Part shown: positions 6,430 to 8,157 of the stretch, piece after piece | Layout of the letters: each line of letters starts with the position of its first letter | Numbering within the stretch: the first letter of the stretch is position 1 | Assembly (NCBI GenBank): GCA_964506245.1 | Contig: CAZDKK010000132.1 | Location: forward strand, 1-8,157 | Source of the DNA: CAZDKK01 sp964506245 | GTDB taxonomy: Bacteria; Eisenbacteria; RBG-16-71-46; CAIMUX01; WJJG01 | Direction of reading: 5' to 3' | Length of the DNA: 8,157 nt | Made by a program: the position numbers and the translations under genes | Notes under the pieces: model-generated | Seen by the model: only the letters and a program-made list of their open reading frames with translations | Database searches by the model: none | What the model was told of the DNA's origin: nothing

Positions 6430-6473
6430 AAGGGTCTCGAGATCGCATGATATGGGCGCTGTGGGCACGCTAG
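6426..6473 (+). CDS. Possible 15-aa leader peptide ORF
   Basis: The peptide MKGSRDRMIWALWAR is encoded by a minimal ORF with a strong GGAGG (6413-6417) 8 nt before its ATG, which overlaps the TGA of the preceding ORF. The ribosome site is better than that of most genes here, which is why the ORF is recorded. Its stop lies within a hairpin (6453-6459 with 6474-6480). It could be a leader peptide or a chance ORF. No family is recognised. Confidence 0.22.
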   Translation: MKGSRDRMIWALWAR

Positions 6474-6480
6474 GCGCCCA
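6453..6480 (+). promoter_or_regulatory. Hairpin upstream of the small terminase gene
   Basis: TGGGCGC (6453-6459) and GCGCCCA (6474-6480) form a perfect 7-bp stem with a 14-nt loop. No T tract follows directly, so it is a weak terminator candidate. It may stabilise or separate the upstream small-ORF transcript from the packaging genes. Confidence 0.3.
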
Positions 6481-6564
6481 AGAGGGATATGGGGTCCGAA
6501 TCATGCCATCTTTTCGACATAGACCGAATGCGCGGGGGGGGGCGCGCGGGAAACCGAGGTTGTA

Positions 6565-6897
6565 GTGCAAAAAAGTAGTCCGACTAAAACACTAGGGTCC
6601 GAGGCTGAGGCCTGGCGGTCCGCCATCCTCGCGGAGATCGGCGGGCTCGACCAAGCGGGTCAGTTGCTGCTCCAGAGCGCGCTAGAGGCTTTCCAGCGCA
6701 GCCAAGCGGCCGAGGCAATCCTGGATCGGGATGGGTTGGTCTTCGAGGATCGCTTCGGCCAGACCAAACCGCACCCGGCCGCGACCATCGCCAGGCTGGA
6801 GCGCGAGAGCATGGTGCGCGCGCTCCGCGCGCTCGGGCTCGAGGTCGAGCCCGCCCTTGCGCCCGGGCGTCCACCGGGATCGGCGAGGAAGATCTAG
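6565..6897 (+). CDS. Phage terminase small subunit, P27 family
   Basis: Protein of 110 aa resembling P27-type small terminase subunits, which recognise phage DNA and hand it to the large terminase for packaging. Supporting features are SEAEAWRSAILAEIGGLDQAGQLLLQSALEAFQRSQAA (about 12-49), the DGLVFEDRFGQTKPHPA segment (about 56-72), which corresponds to the family's conserved 'G ... K.NP' region, and the closing helix REsMVRALRALGLEVEP (about 79-96). It is somewhat short for the family. The GTG start has GAGG (6556-6559) 5 nt upstream. A G9 tract at 6534-6542 lies just before the gene: loss of one G would join the ATG at 6528 to this frame and add 12 residues, so the start is uncertain. No large terminase follows. 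Recognition is by pattern, not by search. Confidence 0.7.
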   Translation: MQKSSPTKTLGSEAEAWRSAILAEIGGLDQAGQLLLQSALEAFQRSQAAEAILDRDGLVFEDRFGQTKPHPAATIARLERESMVRALRALGLEVEPALAPGRPPGSARKI

Positions 6898-6898
6898 G

Positions 6899-7318
6899 AT
6901 GCCAAGAACGATCAGAGGCCGCCACGTAAAGCACGTCGGCGCTCCATTGCATGAGGATCAACTCGGCCATCTTCAACACGGCCCGGCCGGCGTGTTTTTC
7001 CACGATGCGCCCGCGATGCTGGGCTACGGGACAAGAACGTTCCCATTCAAAGACGAGGAGCACCGCCGGCAGCTCTGGGCGGAGCACCGCGAGCAGCTCC
7101 TCGCGTACAAGTTCGGTTTCACGATGGACGAGAAGCTCGGCCCGCGCGAGCCCGGCACGCGGCCGGCCGCATGGTGGAATTACGAGGCCCCGGGCCCGCG
7201 GCTGCCCGGCGAGACCCAACCCGAGGCGCTCGACCGCATGGGTCTGCTGTCGGATGATGAGCGCAAGGCGATTGCCCGGGCGCGCGCGCAGCGGTTGCGA
7301 TCCTATGGCGCGTCGTGA
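6899..7318 (+). CDS. Phage-type hypothetical protein between small terminase and capsid (139 aa)
   Basis: The ATG at 6899 directly follows the terminase stop (1 nt between) and has GAGGA (6885-6889) 9 nt upstream, so the two are almost surely cotranscribed. A Trp/aromatic-rich core, PGTRPAAWWNYEAPGPRLPG (about 91-110), is followed by ETQPEALDRMGLLSDDERKAI. This resembles small uncharacterised proteins I associate with phage packaging modules that carry a 'GTRP.AWW..EAP' motif followed by 'GE...L...GLL...E'. The central KDEEHRRQLWAEHREQLLAYKFGFTMDEK is helical and charged. No catalytic motif is visible. A role in packaging or head assembly is inferred from position only. Confidence 0.75.
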   Translation: MPRTIRGRHVKHVGAPLHEDQLGHLQHGPAGVFFHDAPAMLGYGTRTFPFKDEEHRRQLWAEHREQLLAYKFGFTMDEKLGPREPGTRPAAWWNYEAPGPRLPGETQPEALDRMGLLSDDERKAIARARAQRLRSYGAS

Positions 7319-7490
7319 CATACTAACGGCCGGTGCTGTATAAGCCCCGCTAGATTCCAGCCCGCAGCGGGCAGCACAAGCCCCAAGTGCTGCGCGGGCG
7401 ACGGTCAGTTGACCTAGTAATAGAGAAGCGCACGGCTTCGGCCAGCGGCAAGGCGCCGCGGGGCGGGCCGAACGATTGAGGAGAGAGAAC
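7319..7490 (+). promoter_or_regulatory. Intergenic region with hairpin and palindrome before the capsid gene
   Basis: This 172-bp gap holds a hairpin, GCAGCAC (7371-7377) with GTGCTGC (7387-7393), which can be extended by CCCGC (7361-7365) pairing with GCGGG (7394-7398) across a 5-nt bulge. It is followed by GGTCA/TGACC (7403-7407 and 7410-7414), a short operator-like palindrome. TTGACC (7409-7414) could serve as a -35 box for a capsid-gene promoter, but I cannot point to a convincing -10. A combined terminator and late promoter is plausible, not shown. Confidence 0.4.
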
Positions 7491-8157
7491 ATGAACGATC
7501 AGGAGAAACGGGGCGAGCGGCAGCGCGAGATTCTCGCGGAGGCCGAGCGCGTGCAGAAGGCCGCCAGGGACGCGGGGCGGTCCCTGCGGTCCGACGAAGT
7601 GACGAAGCTAGAAGGTTTCGTGCGCGAGTTCGACGAGCTCGCGAACGATCAGACACTTTCACAGAAGATCGCGGCATGCGACGCATGGTCGCACACGGTC
7701 CGACCCGAAGACCGGACCGGGACACCACCGGCGCCGTGGGAGCAGAGCGGAACCGCTACTCGCGAGCTTGGTATCCATGACGCGGGCTTCGAGCGGAGAA
7801 AGTTCGACGCGATGTTTCCCGGCGTCCAGCGGGGAACCGACGGGTTCCGCAGCGTGCACGAGTTTATGCAGGCATTGCACGGCGGTTGTACAGACCCGCG
7901 GTTGCATGCCTGCGCGACTCGTGCAATGAGCGAGGGCATCGGTAGCGCGGGCGGCTTTGCGGTGCCGATCGAGTACGCGCGAACGATTTTCGACACCGCG
8001 CTGGAAAGCGAGGTTGTGCGCCCGCGGGCGCGCGTGTATCCGATGACGTCATCGAGCTTGAAGGTTCCCGGCGTGTCGATCGGGTCGCATGCAACGGCCG
8101 TGTATGGCGGACTCACCGCGGGATGGACCGGCGAGGCGGTCTCAATTGACGACTCGG
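7491..8157 (+). CDS. HK97-family major capsid protein (C-terminus beyond window)
   Basis: The frame is open from the ATG at 7491 to the window edge (222 codons). A strong GAGGAGAG ribosome site (about 7479-7486) precedes it. Residues about 1-50 are a charged helical segment (NDQEKRGERQREILAEAERVQKAA type), typical of the delta or scaffolding domain of HK97-fold capsid proteins. The mature domain seems to begin near 148 with EGIGSAGGFAVPIEYARTI, matching the usual 'GG.lvP..ya..i' entry. LESEVVRPRARVYPMTSSSLKVPG and the strand-rich part after it, including AGWTGEA, also fit. It forms the icosahedral shell. In most relatives the delta domain is removed by a protease encoded just upstream, but no such gene lies there. 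The missing part is probably the C-terminal half or slightly less. Confidence 0.85.
   Translation, partial: MNDQEKRGERQREILAEAERVQKAARDAGRSLRSDEVTKLEGFVREFDELANDQTLSQKIAACDAWSHTVRPEDRTGTPPAPWEQSGTATRELGIHDAGFERRKFDAMFPGVQRGTDGFRSVHEFMQALHGGCTDPRLHACATRAMSEGIGSAGGFAVPIEYARTIFDTALESEVVRPRARVYPMTSSSLKVPGVSIGSHATAVYGGLTAGWTGEAVSIDDS

Noticed and set aside
3337..6556. 13-mer GCGCGGGAAACCG shared by 3337-3349 and 6544-6556
   Set aside because: One shared GC-rich 13-mer in 8 kb is close to chance expectation. The second copy does not form the hairpin of the first.
6584..7492. Long minus-strand ORF opposite the terminase and 139-aa protein
   Set aside because: The + strand has good ribosome sites and recognisable phage proteins. 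The minus translation is low-complexity and Arg/Pro/Ala-rich.
7649..8116. Minus-strand ORF opposite the capsid gene
   Set aside because: The capsid motifs on the + strand are clear, and this frame shows no family features.
1..8157. CRISPR array, transposase or rRNA gene
   Set aside because: No regularly spaced repeat array, transposase-like protein, IS-type terminal repeat pair or rRNA-like sequence was seen.

Overview
The window joins two unlike regions of a high-GC Gram-negative bacterial chromosome. Positions 1-3327 hold an envelope-biogenesis operon: a glycosyltransferase family 9 (heptosyltransferase-like) gene and an MsbA/lipid-exporter-type ABC transporter. The two overlap by a GTGA start/stop, as expected for genes that build and flip LPS or a related glycolipid. 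I cannot place the phylum from sequence alone. Both proteins are diverged and carry Ala/Pro/Glu-rich extra segments.

Positions 3328-3623 look like a chromosome/element boundary. A candidate terminator follows the transporter, then come short direct repeats (two tandem copies of ATTCAGTAGCA and two copies of TGTGTTCG 20 bp apart) and no convincing gene. Everything to the right reads as an integrated phage-like element, all on the + strand. It starts with a replication gene (3624-5126), a DnaB N-terminal domain fused to a RepA-type P-loop ATPase with a C-terminal winged-helix-like region. The 3' end of that gene and the following leader (5045-5245) hold six copies of GCGGGAG/CTCCCGC, a long interrupted hairpin and two more hairpins that end exactly at the next ribosome binding site. 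This is the strongest unexplained DNA-level structure in the window: a candidate origin with iterons, or a structured regulatory leader.

Next come two unrecognised genes (5260-5886 and 5903-6214), then a doubtful small-ORF stretch linked by ATGA overlaps (6211-6473) that contains a 21-bp direct repeat. The packaging and head module follows: a P27-type small terminase subunit (6565-6897), a 139-aa phage-type hypothetical protein (6899-7318), a 172-bp gap with hairpins, and an HK97-fold major capsid protein (7491 to the window edge, incomplete).

The order is unusual. No large terminase, portal or protease lies between the small terminase and the capsid gene, and no integrase or repressor is visible. 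The element could be a rearranged compact prophage or a satellite that makes its own capsid, similar in concept to capsid-forming phage-inducible islands. The window stops too early to decide.
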